NCBI GenBank assembly: GCA_015655015.1
Contig: JAATFV010000116.1
Span: forward strand, 186,001-250,000
Direction of reading: 5' to 3'
Origin: Chitinophagales bacterium
GTDB taxonomy: Bacteria; Bacteroidota; Bacteroidia; Chitinophagales; Chitinophagaceae
Length of the DNA: 64,000 nt
Shown: positions 8,911 to 18,246 of the stretch, in pieces
Numbering within the stretch: the first letter of the stretch is position 1
Layout of the letters: every line of letters starts with the position of its first letter
Position numbers and translations under genes: made by a program
Notes under the pieces: model-generated
Database searches by the model: none
Seen by the model: the letters and a program-made list of their open reading frames with translations, nothing else
Told to the model about the DNA's origin: nothing

Positions 8911-9939
8911 ATGCCACAACAAAATAGAGTAAGTCTAAAGAGCTATTTCCTTACAGGCTCCAAGCCGACCCAGCCTAATTTCGCGGACCTGATCGATTCG
9001 ATGATCAACTTAAAAGAGGATGCGATCAGCCTTGATCCCGCCGGCAACCCCGTCCTGTCCAAAGGGATCACCCTTGGCGCCAGCACACTGGACACGGCGG
9101 GGACCATCCGCTGGGGGGGAACGACCTTCCAGTTCAGGGACAATGCAGGATGGCATGACCTGAGCCTGACCGGGGGCACTTCCTCCCAGTGGACAACGGT
9201 AGGGGCCAATATCAATTTAGCCGCAGGGAATGTGGGCATCGGGATCGCTGCTCCCGGCCCTACCTATAAGCTGGAAGTGAATGTCAACAACAGCACCGGA
9301 GCAGCCAATCCGGGAGATACGGTGCGGCTGGGGAATACAGCCCTCTTCGCCGATGGCTCCTATGCTTACCTGAGCCATCGCACGGTTGCCAATACCACTA
9401 CCTACGCCCTCGCCCAGGATTCCTTAGGCAATACCATCATCAATTGCGCAGCAGGCAGGTCCATCTCCCTTTTTGAGGCCGGAGCCGTCAAGGCATCCTT
9501 TTCAGGCGGTGCGCTCACCATTGGCTCCATTCCCGGCGTAGCCGCTACCCTGTTTACCGTCTGGGGTAATGCCGCAAAGTCGGGTACCGCTGCCTGGGCG
9601 ACAGCTTCGGATCAACGGGTAAAAAAAGATATCACCCCCTTTACAGAGGGTCTGGACCTGCTGAAAAAGCTCAAGCCTGTCAACTATAAATACAATGGCA
9701 AAGGAGGACAGCCCAACAATGCTCCCTATGTCGGCCTGATCGCCCAGGACGTGCAGGAAGTGTTCCCCTACATGGTAGGAAAATATACGGCAAAGCTGGA
9801 TGAGTCCGACTTACAGGAAACGGACATCCTCACCCTGGACACCGGCGCGCTGACCTATGTCATGGTCAATAGCCTGAGAGAGCTCGATACCCGGCTGGCG
9901 GAGCTGGAAAAAATGAAATATGAAACAATGGTTTCCTAA
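8911..9939 (+). CDS. Tail fibre with C-terminal peptidase S74 chaperone domain (Pvc13-like role)
   Basis: A 342-residue fibre protein, probably the target-recognition element of the particle. The start MPQQNRVSLKSYFLTGSKPTQ is a common baseplate-attachment head of Bacteroidota fibres. The middle (about 45-225) is beta-rich and glycine-rich, as in trimeric shafts. The C-terminus from Ser233 (SDQRVKKDITPF) to the end is an S74 intramolecular chaperone, which in other phages helps trimerise the fibre and then cleaves itself off just before the conserved Ser; the following Lys pair and the final helix (LRELDTRLAELEKM) fit. A 90-bp spacer (8821-8910) with no visible signal precedes it. Host range should depend on residues roughly 100-230. 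Confidence 0.88.
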   Translation: MPQQNRVSLKSYFLTGSKPTQPNFADLIDSMINLKEDAISLDPAGNPVLSKGITLGASTLDTAGTIRWGGTTFQFRDNAGWHDLSLTGGTSSQWTTVGANINLAAGNVGIGIAAPGPTYKLEVNVNNSTGAANPGDTVRLGNTALFADGSYAYLSHRTVANTTTYALAQDSLGNTIINCAAGRSISLFEAGAVKASFSGGALTIGSIPGVAATLFTVWGNAAKSGTAAWATASDQRVKKDITPFTEGLDLLKKLKPVNYKYNGKGGQPNNAPYVGLIAQDVQEVFPYMVGKYTAKLDESDLQETDILTLDTGALTYVMVNSLRELDTRLAELEKMKYETMVS

Positions 9940-9949
9940 AACACTTGTC

Positions 9950-10138
9950 ATGAAAGAAATAAATCTAACGCTGAAAGTAGAAGAGGTCAACCTGGTATTG
10001 ACCTCCCTGGGCAACCTGCCCTTCATCCAGGTACATGAGCTGATCGGGAAAATACAAAACCAGGCGGCTGTACAATTGCTTCCAGCTGCCAACGGAGAAA
10101 ATAAAAAGAGACAGGTGCCCGAAATGGAAAATAACTAG
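9950..10138 (+). CDS. Small eCIS-associated protein of unknown function
   Basis: A 62-residue protein starting MKEINLTLKVEEVNLVLTSL and continuing GNLPFIQVHELIGKIQNQA. This pattern (a short strand, then two helices with a conserved G-LPF turn) occurs in small proteins encoded next to phage-like tail fibres, but I know no function. The ATG at 9950 is chosen because the conserved start begins there; an upstream ATG at 9920 would overlap the fibre gene by 20 bp. The C-terminus is charged and probably disordered. Possible roles are a fibre assembly helper or a minor baseplate piece. Confidence 0.65.
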   Translation: MKEINLTLKVEEVNLVLTSLGNLPFIQVHELIGKIQNQAAVQLLPAANGENKKRQVPEMENN

Positions 10139-10164
10139 CAGCCGATCATATAACATCCAACTTT

Positions 10165-12738
10165 ATGGCAAGCACCCCCGATAATACCACCCTGATCTCC
10201 CGGGATAAGCCCGTAAGTCCGGCCATGGACTACTCCTCTCTCCGGGAACAGGGGATCAGCTACATCCAGAACCTGGCATCGGATCTCTGGACGGATTATA
10301 ATATTCATGATCCGGGCGTCACCATTCTCGAAATGCTGGCCTATGCCATCACAGATATTTCAGCCCGCGCCTACAAGCCGGTCCAGGACCTCCTCGCCAG
10401 CAAACCGGGCGCCCTGCCTGCTGAAAAAGACTTTTTTTCTGCCGCGGAGATCCTGCCTTGCAGCGCCGTCACGCTGAACGATTTCCGGAAATTGCTGATC
10501 GATCAGGATCTGATCCGCAATGCCTGGTTATCTCCGTCTTCCACGACCGGGCTGGCCTTCTACCTGGACCCGGTGTCTCAGACGCTCAACTATACCACCG
10601 GGGATCCGATAACGCTCAACGGATTGTATGACGTATTGCTCGAATTCGAAGAGGACGACCTGCTGGGAGACCTCAACAGCAGCCTTATCCAGGATCCTGA
10701 TGGAACGATAGAAGTAGCCTTTCCTTTCTGGGACGAGGTGCCGGCCGCGTGGACCGGGGACATCAACTTTGCCGGTATTATCCTGGAAGATGTAACAGGT
10801 TCCGGCGACCAGCTAAGGCCCCTGGACATGGGAAACGATCACGACTATTTCGCCATCCTCGATGTCAGCTATGGGACCAGCATGGACCGGATCCCCGTAA
10901 CAGTGAAAGCCGCAGACGGCGTTGCCATGGCGACCATCATAACCAGGCTGATGAATACAGGCAGTGACAGCCTGGTGAAAGCCTATAACCAAAAAGTCAT
11001 TGCCGCCAACAAGATCCTTGTCGGGATCAGGAAATTTTTAAGCCTGAACCGCAACCTCTGCGAAGATTTTTTTGCCTTTAAAGCATCCCGGGTACAGGAG
11101 ATCGGCGTCACCCTGACGCTGAAAATAGCCGCGGGTATCGATGTAGAGCAGACGCTGGGGGAAATATTCCACCGGCTGGATAATTTCTTCTCCCCCGCCA
11201 TCCCTTTTTATACCCTGGATCAGATGCTGGCCAAAGGTTGGACACCTGATGTTATCTTCGAAGGCCCTTTGCTGCAGCATGGATTTATCGATGATAACGA
11301 CCTGGAGGAGCTGAAGCGGTCCAATGTCATTTATACTTCCGACCTCGTCCGTCTTATCATGTCCCTGAATGACGATTTCAACTTTGGGAACTCAGGCTTT
11401 GTGAAACAGAGCAAGGGCATCGTTGCCCTGGAAGATCTCTCCATCACCAATTACATCAACAACCAGCCGATCAGTGAAAACGTGCGGAACTGCCTCAGCC
11501 TGGCATCGGTGGATATCTATAAACCAAAGTTGAGCATTGACAAATCTAATATTACTATGCTGAAAGACAAGACGGAAATACCATATGATCCCATCAAGGT
11601 AAAAAAGGCTTTCAATGATCTGAAGATACCAGGCAAGCCCTCCCCGCCTGCGTCACTTCCTGATATTGCCATACCCGCCGGCACGAACTTACAGGTGGAA
11701 GATTATTATTCCATCCAAAATGATTTTCCGCTGACATACGGGATCAGCCATGCCGGCCTGCCTGATTCGGCCAGCAATGAAAGAAAGGCGCAGGCCAAAC
11801 AGCTCAAGGGATTCCTGCTGTTCTTCGAACAGCTGCTGGCCAATTACCTTTCGCAGCTTGCTCATATCAAAGACCTGTTCTCTATCAATGCGGGTGTCAA
11901 TGCCACCTATTTCTGGCAGGTGCTGGATACCGTCCCGGATGCAGGCCCTTTGCTAAGCAGCGGGTACGCCGCCAACCTGCCTGTACTGTTGCAGCAGCTG
12001 GAGACATCCCCCACTGCGATCAGCCGCCGGAATAATTTCCTGGATCATCTGCTGGCCCGGTTCGGAGAAGACTTCACCGATCTGGCCCTGCTCACCTATT
12101 CGAAATACGGGGATGCAGCCACCGATCTCCTGATACAGGATAAGTCGGCATTTTTAAAAACATATGGCGGTATCAGTTATAATCGTTCCAGATCCTTTGA
12201 TTATACAGATCCGGCTCCCTGGGGAACAGGCAATGTACCCTGGCTCAAACGAAGGATCGCCGGATTGCTGGGCATCACCGCTTTTGTTGACCAGGACCTT
12301 TCCGCCGGCAATGTGGAAGGATTTCATATGATCGAGAACATCCTTCTCCGGCCGAAAATAAATGATCTTACGGCCGGTAATGTCGATGCATTTCTGAACG
12401 TGAACTTACAGTATACCACCCTGTCCGATGGAACTAAACAAATCATCCCCTGTACGGAAGATCCCTATTCCTTCCGGCTCATCTTCGTTTTTCCCAAATG
12501 GCCGGAGAGATTTCAGGGGGAAGATTTCAAAAACTATATCAAAAAGATCATCCAGCGGGAAACCCCGGCGTTTATCCTGGCAGATATACGATGGGTGGAA
12601 AATCCCGTGGATATACAGCCCTTCGAGACGGCTTTCAAAACCTGGCTGGCTGCCAATGCGACCGCAACAGATGACACCGTGCTGACTGCCGCTAAAAATC
12701 AACTCATAACCGCCATAAACGCCCTGCCTGTTGAATAG
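10165..12738 (+). CDS. Large baseplate protein (Pvc12-like)
   Basis: An 857-residue protein at the position and size of Pvc12/Afp12, the outer baseplate wedge component that links sheath, spike and fibres. The N-terminus has a segment shared by these proteins (LASDLWTDYNIHDPGVTILEMLAYAITD, within residues 38-65), and the C-terminal end (FRLIFVFPKWPERF, then FKNYIKKIIQRETPAFI) is also characteristic. A predicted helical block (KQLKGFLLFFEQLLANYLSQL) lies near residue 550. It ends in an 8-bp overlap with the tape-measure gene. Assignment rests on order, size and these segments. Confidence 0.82.
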   Translation: MASTPDNTTLISRDKPVSPAMDYSSLREQGISYIQNLASDLWTDYNIHDPGVTILEMLAYAITDISARAYKPVQDLLASKPGALPAEKDFFSAAEILPCSAVTLNDFRKLLIDQDLIRNAWLSPSSTTGLAFYLDPVSQTLNYTTGDPITLNGLYDVLLEFEEDDLLGDLNSSLIQDPDGTIEVAFPFWDEVPAAWTGDINFAGIILEDVTGSGDQLRPLDMGNDHDYFAILDVSYGTSMDRIPVTVKAADGVAMATIITRLMNTGSDSLVKAYNQKVIAANKILVGIRKFLSLNRNLCEDFFAFKASRVQEIGVTLTLKIAAGIDVEQTLGEIFHRLDNFFSPAIPFYTLDQMLAKGWTPDVIFEGPLLQHGFIDDNDLEELKRSNVIYTSDLVRLIMSLNDDFNFGNSGFVKQSKGIVALEDLSITNYINNQPISENVRNCLSLASVDIYKPKLSIDKSNITMLKDKTEIPYDPIKVKKAFNDLKIPGKPSPPASLPDIAIPAGTNLQVEDYYSIQNDFPLTYGISHAGLPDSASNERKAQAKQLKGFLLFFEQLLANYLSQLAHIKDLFSINAGVNATYFWQVLDTVPDAGPLLSSGYAANLPVLLQQLETSPTAISRRNNFLDHLLARFGEDFTDLALLTYSKYGDAATDLLIQDKSAFLKTYGGISYNRSRSFDYTDPAPWGTGNVPWLKRRIAGLLGITAFVDQDLSAGNVEGFHMIENILLRPKINDLTAGNVDAFLNVNLQYTTLSDGTKQIIPCTEDPYSFRLIFVFPKWPERFQGEDFKNYIKKIIQRETPAFILADIRWVENPVDIQPFETAFKTWLAANATATDDTVLTAAKNQLITAINALPVE

Positions 12739-14377
12739 ATCCGCCCATATCATTCATAAACAGACGATAGAGGTAAGTATGCCTCCGGGGAAAAGTCCCT
12801 TTGCCGTTCAGGAAAAGATCAGGCGGCTATACTATGACAAGATCCTTACCCGCCTGGATGAATTATTTTCGGAATTGGTCACCGGCGATGTTATCATCAG
12901 GCTGGACCGGCTGGACCTTGACCTGGGGTCCGTCGACGGGGAGCGGCTCGAACAGGATCTGGTGCAAAAAACGATCCGGGCCGCCGAAAAAATTCTGAAA
13001 GGAAAATTACAGTTTGGAACAGCCGGCAGCCAGGGTATGGACGTGATCCCTGCAGAAAAATCAACGGCTGACCTGTTATTGTATTTCCTGGAGTTTGGCC
13101 GTTTGCCCTGGTGGTCCCGCGTGGAGGACCTGGGCAGTCTGGAAGCCGGTATCATGGATAAAGGATCGGTGTCGGCCGGACTCCGGACAAAATTCCCGGC
13201 GCTGATGGAAGAAGTTCCTGCAGCCAGGCAGCGGCTGTTGTTCCAGTTCTCCGGTCCTTTCCTGCAATTTATGCTCACCTCCTGTTTTCCCGGCGCTGCA
13301 TCAGGCAGTCGGGAAGAAAACGTGGCCTGGTTTAAAGCCTTCTATGAGGAAACAGGAAACGTACAAAGAAAGGAGAATGAAAAAGGTGCCGGAGAAAGAG
13401 ATAAGACACCGGGGAAAGAAGATACAGATAGAGAGGAAACAGACCTGGATATACCGGACAGGCAAAAAGTCCGTCGGCAGGCAGGAGAAGAGGAGACGAT
13501 CGCTGGTGGTGATGCGAAGTCGATGAAAAGAACGGAGCAGACCACCGGAGACGAAACAACCTTATCCGAAAATACAGCTACAAAGGCGGGGCCTGAGGGA
13601 CAATCTCCTATAAAAAGAGAGCAGGCGACAACGGGAGGAAATATGCCGGATGGAACAGCTCCCCCGGAAAGCGACGTCGCCCGAAGATCCCGTAGCGAAA
13701 TGCCGGCTACGAACCCCTTATCTCCGGCAGCAGATTCAGCCCCCCTTCCTGACAACAACGCTGCTGTCAGGAAGGAAGAGCAGGCGCCGGAATCTCCGGG
13801 AACAAAGCCCCCCCACCGGAAAGACAGACGCCAAACCGGAAGTCATCAGAGTCATCACAGTCATCAGGATGACAAGGAGCCTATTTACGCAGAACTGGCG
13901 GGGCTGGTCATCCTGCAGCCCTTTCTGGCTGAGTTCTTCAACGCCCTGCACCTGGTGGAAGGAAAAAGCTTCCGGGATGAAGCCTCCCGGAATAAAGCAG
14001 TGTTCCTGCTGGGACATCTCGCTACGGGATCGGCAGAAATACAGGAGCATCGGCTGGTCTTTCCCAAAGTACTCTGCGGGATGGAGCTGACCGCCCCTAT
14101 AGAACGGACGGGTATCATCACACCCGAAGAAATGGAGGAAGCAGTGTCGCTGCTAACCACGGTGATCAGCTATTGGACGGCGTTAAAGAGCACTACCCCC
14201 GATGGGTTGAGGAACTCTTTCCTGCAGCGGGAGGGCAAGCTCTCCCGGAAAGACGATGGCTGGCAGCTGGATGTAGAAAAAAAGACCCTGGATATACTGC
14301 TGGGCAAGCTGCCCTGGGGGTTTTCGATCACAAGGCTTCCCTGGATGAAGGAAATGATCTTCGTCAATTGGGGCTAA
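12731..14377 (+). CDS. Contractile injection system tape-measure protein (Pvc14-like)
   Basis: A 548-residue protein that probably sets tube length. The N-terminus has the conserved block HIIHKQTIEV, then AVQEKIRRLYYDKILTRLDE, and the C-terminus has LPWGFSITRLPWMKEMIFVNW; both match CIS tape-measure proteins of Bacteroidota. The middle (about 215-385) is a low-complexity, charged region rich in Glu, Arg, Thr and Pro, presumably the extended ruler. No ATG precedes the conserved HIIHKQ block: the first in-frame ATG is at 12779, so I place the start at TTG 12731, which overlaps the previous gene by 8 bp. The exact start remains uncertain. Confidence 0.82.
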   Translation: MNRSAHIIHKQTIEVSMPPGKSPFAVQEKIRRLYYDKILTRLDELFSELVTGDVIIRLDRLDLDLGSVDGERLEQDLVQKTIRAAEKILKGKLQFGTAGSQGMDVIPAEKSTADLLLYFLEFGRLPWWSRVEDLGSLEAGIMDKGSVSAGLRTKFPALMEEVPAARQRLLFQFSGPFLQFMLTSCFPGAASGSREENVAWFKAFYEETGNVQRKENEKGAGERDKTPGKEDTDREETDLDIPDRQKVRRQAGEEETIAGGDAKSMKRTEQTTGDETTLSENTATKAGPEGQSPIKREQATTGGNMPDGTAPPESDVARRSRSEMPATNPLSPAADSAPLPDNNAAVRKEEQAPESPGTKPPHRKDRRQTGSHQSHHSHQDDKEPIYAELAGLVILQPFLAEFFNALHLVEGKSFRDEASRNKAVFLLGHLATGSAEIQEHRLVFPKVLCGMELTAPIERTGIITPEEMEEAVSLLTTVISYWTALKSTTPDGLRNSFLQREGKLSRKDDGWQLDVEKKTLDILLGKLPWGFSITRLPWMKEMIFVNWG

Positions 14378-14378
14378 G

Positions 14379-14497
14379 AACCAGGCGGAACTAATAACCG
14401 GATAGAACTAACAACCGGATAGAGCTAATAACCGGACAGAACTAACAACCAGATAGAACTAACAACCAGACAGAACTAACAACCAGCCGGAGCGAAC
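14379..14497 (+). repeat. Minisatellite, seven 17-bp tandem units
   Basis: Seven consecutive 17-bp units fill 14379-14497 exactly (119 bp), consensus AACCRGATAGAACTAAY. Internal units differ at one to three positions; the first and last are most diverged. The array starts 2 bp after the tape-measure stop and ends 28 bp before the VWA gene. Since 17 is not a multiple of 3 and every unit carries stop triplets, it is non-coding. Copy number is likely to vary between strains. Confidence 0.93.
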
Positions 14498-14525
14498 AAT
14501 AATAACCTTTACTAAAATAACAAAC

Positions 14526-16781
14526 ATGAAAAATTCCAGGTTGCGCATGAAGATGTTCTTTATCAGCACACTTTTTGCCCTTTTTTCACTAACAGGTTTT
14601 GCCGGCACGATCACCATTACTCCCGGCAGCACGAACCCTACATCCGTAGGCGCCGTTTACCAGAATGCTTTTTCGGTGACGTCAACAGATCCGAATGACC
14701 TGCTCCAGCCTCAATGGAAGATAGACCCCGTAGATCAGCCAACGGCGGATTACTACAAGATAACAATAGGTCCCGCTACCGGGCTGATGACAGGAAATCC
14801 CTACCCTGCTCATTCGGGAGATGTACCGCTGCATATCATCTATACGAGCGGCAGCACCAGCGGAACGCAGGAGATACTGTTTACATTGACCATTCTCCGT
14901 ATGCCGGTTGACCTCGTGCTCGTGCTCGACAAGTCCGGCAGCATGTCTTCTTCTTACGATGGGACCAATCCTTTCGCCCCGGCAGGGCACCGGAGATGGG
15001 ATGGGCTCGTTACAGGAGTGGGAGTCATCGCATCGCTCCTTTCCGGCACGGTGCCCACTTATCCGGCAGACAAAATTGGTCTCCGCTATTTTCAAAGCAA
15101 CGTCCCTCCTGCCGGCTCCATCTACAATGGAGGAGTGATACCAATAACCGGCCCCAACCTGGATAGCCTTACCGCAAATGTAAGCCGCAATGGGCCAGGC
15201 ACTAACACAGCCCTGGGAGATGGCATCGTAGAAGGGCGAAAGATTCAGCTGCCGGGTACGGCAGGTAACAGGAAGGCTATGATCGTCTTTTCAGATGGAC
15301 TCCAGAATTCAGGTGATCTCGTACAAACATCGGGGGGGGATGCCTATAAGAAGACCGTAGCAGGGCACAACCTCAGCAAAGACGATATGGTCAGCGATAC
15401 CGCCGTTACCACGATCAATACGATTTGCCTGAACATCAGCGGTGACAATCCGGCCACCATGGAGGCGATCGCTGACAACAATGGTCCCGGGGAATATACG
15501 AACGGCTCCGCCTTCGATAACAATACCTTTACGACGACCTCCTTCCTGGGTACGATGCAATCTATTCTTTCAGGCAGCAGCCCGCAATACATCGATGTAC
15601 GCAGCGGACAGTTCAAGGCGGATTCCGGTAAACAGGCCTACCTGAAAGACACCTTCACCGTGAACAAATCGGTGAGCAGCTTATTTGTGGCATTGGCAGC
15701 GCTCAATGCCCGGATCACCTCCGTGGTGAAAGACGGGCAGGAATTGATTCAATATATTAAAAAATCCAGTGGCCCGGGTTACCAGGCCATCTCCGTTAGC
15801 TTCCCCATGAGCTATTTTCCCGCGCTCAAGCCGGAAGGCCAGTGGATCATCACGGCGACGGGTAACGTAACGACACCGGGTATTGCGGTTGCAGCTGCCG
15901 GAGCAGCCTCACCCGATTATACCATTTCCATGACGGTGGAAGATCATCTTAATCATATCAGCTATTCTTTGAACAGAGGTCTCAAAGTAGGTGATACCCT
16001 GCATGCTGCCGCTTCTATAATCAGGAACATCTCTCCGCTCACCACGGCTACAGTACAGGCGCTGGTGATAAAACCAGGGGATGATATCAACGACCTGATA
16101 GCAAGAGCGGACGTTAAATATACCGTCACTCCCGGCGACTCTTCCACGCCCAATGTCTACAAGCTGGCCGAATTATTAAAAGACTCCGCTTTTCTGACGA
16201 AGATCAAAGGACTGAACAGGCTGGTCTCCCTAACCTATGATCCGGGTACCAAAACGTATACGGGAAGTTACCCTGAGCTGGATATAGCGGGAGTCTACCG
16301 GGTCATTTACACCGTTAGCAACAATGATACGAACGGTATCATAAACCGGTATTACCTGAAGAGCTTCAACGTCCGGTTTAAGGATGTCGATCTGGGCGCA
16401 TCCGGCGTCTCCGTTACCATCGACTCGCTTACCCGCAATGCCATCATCATTTTCCGGCCCGTTTCCAGCACAGGGAAATACATCGGATCTGGATGGGGCT
16501 CCAGCATCGGATTGCAGGCGCAAACGGCGGGGCTTAAGATCGTAAGCGTAGAAGACCTGGGAGACGGCTCCTATAAGCTGCATCTCAGCGGCCCCTTGTC
16601 CGGCGACGGTGTGCTCACCATTGCCAATGATACCGTTTACTCCGGCAACCTGGGAGATATCACCAAGGGCAACGGTGGCAGCGGAACCGGCGGCGGTCTC
16701 TTCCATCATTGGTGGTTCTGGCTGTTGCTCCTGCTCGTTCTGCTCCTCATTATATGGGGCCTTAGAAAGAAAAATCCCTAA
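14526..16781 (+). CDS. VWA-domain protein, exported and membrane-anchored, in the eCIS locus
   Basis: A 751-residue protein with a signal peptide (residues 1-27, ending GFAGT), a short beta domain (about 28-125, Ig- or cadherin-like in appearance), and a von Willebrand A domain with an intact metal site (DKSGSMS, Asp135-Ser141). Further beta domains (about 350-690) lead to a glycine-rich stretch, one transmembrane helix (WWFWLLLLLVLLLIIWGL) and a basic end RKKNP. It would therefore be held in the inner membrane with its bulk in the periplasm. It lies within the eCIS gene string, after the minisatellite and before the AAA+ gene. VWA/AAA+ pairs act elsewhere as metal- or ATP-dependent assembly factors (MoxR-type); an envelope adaptor for particle release or docking is an alternative. 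Function is not known. Confidence 0.8.
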   Translation: MKNSRLRMKMFFISTLFALFSLTGFAGTITITPGSTNPTSVGAVYQNAFSVTSTDPNDLLQPQWKIDPVDQPTADYYKITIGPATGLMTGNPYPAHSGDVPLHIIYTSGSTSGTQEILFTLTILRMPVDLVLVLDKSGSMSSSYDGTNPFAPAGHRRWDGLVTGVGVIASLLSGTVPTYPADKIGLRYFQSNVPPAGSIYNGGVIPITGPNLDSLTANVSRNGPGTNTALGDGIVEGRKIQLPGTAGNRKAMIVFSDGLQNSGDLVQTSGGDAYKKTVAGHNLSKDDMVSDTAVTTINTICLNISGDNPATMEAIADNNGPGEYTNGSAFDNNTFTTTSFLGTMQSILSGSSPQYIDVRSGQFKADSGKQAYLKDTFTVNKSVSSLFVALAALNARITSVVKDGQELIQYIKKSSGPGYQAISVSFPMSYFPALKPEGQWIITATGNVTTPGIAVAAAGAASPDYTISMTVEDHLNHISYSLNRGLKVGDTLHAAASIIRNISPLTTATVQALVIKPGDDINDLIARADVKYTVTPGDSSTPNVYKLAELLKDSAFLTKIKGLNRLVSLTYDPGTKTYTGSYPELDIAGVYRVIYTVSNNDTNGIINRYYLKSFNVRFKDVDLGASGVSVTIDSLTRNAIIIFRPVSSTGKYIGSGWGSSIGLQAQTAGLKIVSVEDLGDGSYKLHLSGPLSGDGVLTIANDTVYSGNLGDITKGNGGSGTGGGLFHHWWFWLLLLLVLLLIIWGLRKKNP

Positions 16782-16842
16782 AACAGGATCCCGGTAAAAA
16801 CCGGTGAACGATATAGTAAAATCTTAAACTTTGGGACAAGCT

Positions 16843-18234
16843 ATGGTAACTGCGGAAACGATATTGAAAGCGGAAACGATATTGAAAAAAGACCTGCATC
16901 ATCTGAATGCCACCGACCTGCTGAAGGAAATAGAATGGTTCAGCCAGGTCGTAGACACCCGGATGAAACTGCATGGGGAAGAAGAATGCGATTATACGGA
17001 CATTTACGAGATCCCGGCGCCCGATCATACCGCCGCATCTTCCGTATTCGCCGAGTTCGTACAGTTCTATCAATTGTCCTTTAGTGAGCGTATTATTCTG
17101 ATACTAACTTTATTGCCGCATATCTGCCCGCAGCTGCTGGATGTATTTTTCAGACGGGACGCAGGAACCGGGCGGGCGCAAACGGAATTCGGGGGTGTAA
17201 AAGGAACGATGTTTAATGGCTTCCTTCCCACCGGGGAGACCGCCCTCTTTCTGCTGGCCGGCAATGATCTGGGGAAACGGTTTAAACTCCGGCAGCTATT
17301 CGATGCCAATCATATTTTCCGACGCCACAATATCGTATACCTTTCATCAGCCCCCGCTAATGAACCCATGTTCAGCGCACAGCTGCTCATCAACGATGAA
17401 TATGTGGACTTCTTTACCGGGGGCTCTTTGCGAAAACCGGGCTTCAGCATGGAGTTCCCTGCCAAATGTATTACTACCGAACTCGATTGGGAGGACCTGG
17501 TGCTGGATGGCAATACCATGCAACAGCTGGAGGAGATCAAAATATGGCTGGAGCACGGCGGCAGGCTGATGGAAGAATGGGAAATGAAGAAGCAGCTCAA
17601 GCCGGGATATAAAGCGTTGTTCTACGGGTCTTCCGGTACGGGTAAGACCCTGACGGCAGGCTTGCTGGGGAAGCTGGCAAAGGCGGACGTGTACCGGGTA
17701 GACCTGTCCATGGTGATCTCCAAGTATATCGGCGAGACGGAAAAAAACCTTGAAAAAGTATTTGCAAAGGCCGAGAACAAGAGCTGGGTCTTGTTTTTTG
17801 ATGAGGCGGATGCCTTGTTTGGCAAGCGTACTTCTATTTCCGATGCACATGATAAATATGCCAACCAGGAGATCGCCTACCTGCTGCAACGGCTGGAAGA
17901 TTACAATGGCCTTGTCATTCTTTCCTCCAATATGCGCGGCAATTTAGACGATGCCTTCACGAGGAGACTCCAGTCCATCATTCATTTCCCTGTGCCGAAA
18001 TTTGCAGAGCGTCTTCGCCTGTGGCAGTTATCTTTCAGCCGGCACACGCAGCTTGCCTCCGATGTGGACCTGATCCGGATCGCCGAAAAATTCGAACTGG
18101 CGGGAGGCTCCATTATCAATGTGGTGAAGTATGCTTCGCTCATGGCCCTGCACCGAAACGAATCCATCATCCGGCAGACCGATCTGCAGGAAGGAATAAA
18201 AAAAGAGCTCCGGAAGGAAGGAAAAACTATTTAA
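16843..18234 (+). CDS. AAA+ ATPase of the eCIS (Pvc15-like)
   Basis: A 463-residue AAA+ protein. The C-terminal domain has an intact Walker A (GSSGTGKT, residues 262-269), Walker B (VLFFDEAD, with Asp320-Glu321), a sensor segment LVILSSNMRGN and the arginine-finger region DAFTRRLQS. The N-terminal 200 residues are the family-specific domain. Pvc15 is needed for assembly or cargo loading in the PVC, and this gene directly precedes the two DUF4157 cargo candidates, 12 bp away. I chose ATG 16843; a TTG at 16831 is in frame. Residues 5-16 hold an exact doubling of AETILK caused by an 18-bp tandem duplication. Confidence 0.9.
   Translation: MVTAETILKAETILKKDLHHLNATDLLKEIEWFSQVVDTRMKLHGEEECDYTDIYEIPAPDHTAASSVFAEFVQFYQLSFSERIILILTLLPHICPQLLDVFFRRDAGTGRAQTEFGGVKGTMFNGFLPTGETALFLLAGNDLGKRFKLRQLFDANHIFRRHNIVYLSSAPANEPMFSAQLLINDEYVDFFTGGSLRKPGFSMEFPAKCITTELDWEDLVLDGNTMQQLEEIKIWLEHGGRLMEEWEMKKQLKPGYKALFYGSSGTGKTLTAGLLGKLAKADVYRVDLSMVISKYIGETEKNLEKVFAKAENKSWVLFFDEADALFGKRTSISDAHDKYANQEIAYLLQRLEDYNGLVILSSNMRGNLDDAFTRRLQSIIHFPVPKFAERLRLWQLSFSRHTQLASDVDLIRIAEKFELAGGSIINVVKYASLMALHRNESIIRQTDLQEGIKKELRKEGKTI
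16852..16887 (+). repeat. Perfect 18-bp tandem duplication at the start of the AAA+ gene
   Basis: Bases 16852-16869 are repeated exactly at 16870-16887. The duplication is in frame and doubles the hexapeptide AETILK near the N-terminus of the AAA+ protein. Perfect identity suggests a recent event. Confidence 0.92.
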
Positions 18235-18246
18235 ACATCCGCTGGC

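Noticed and set aside
14379..14497. CRISPR array
   Set aside because: Units are contiguous at 17 bp with no spacers.
16791..16804. Terminator hairpin after the VWA gene
   Set aside because: A 5-bp stem with a 4-base loop and no T-run, too weak to call.
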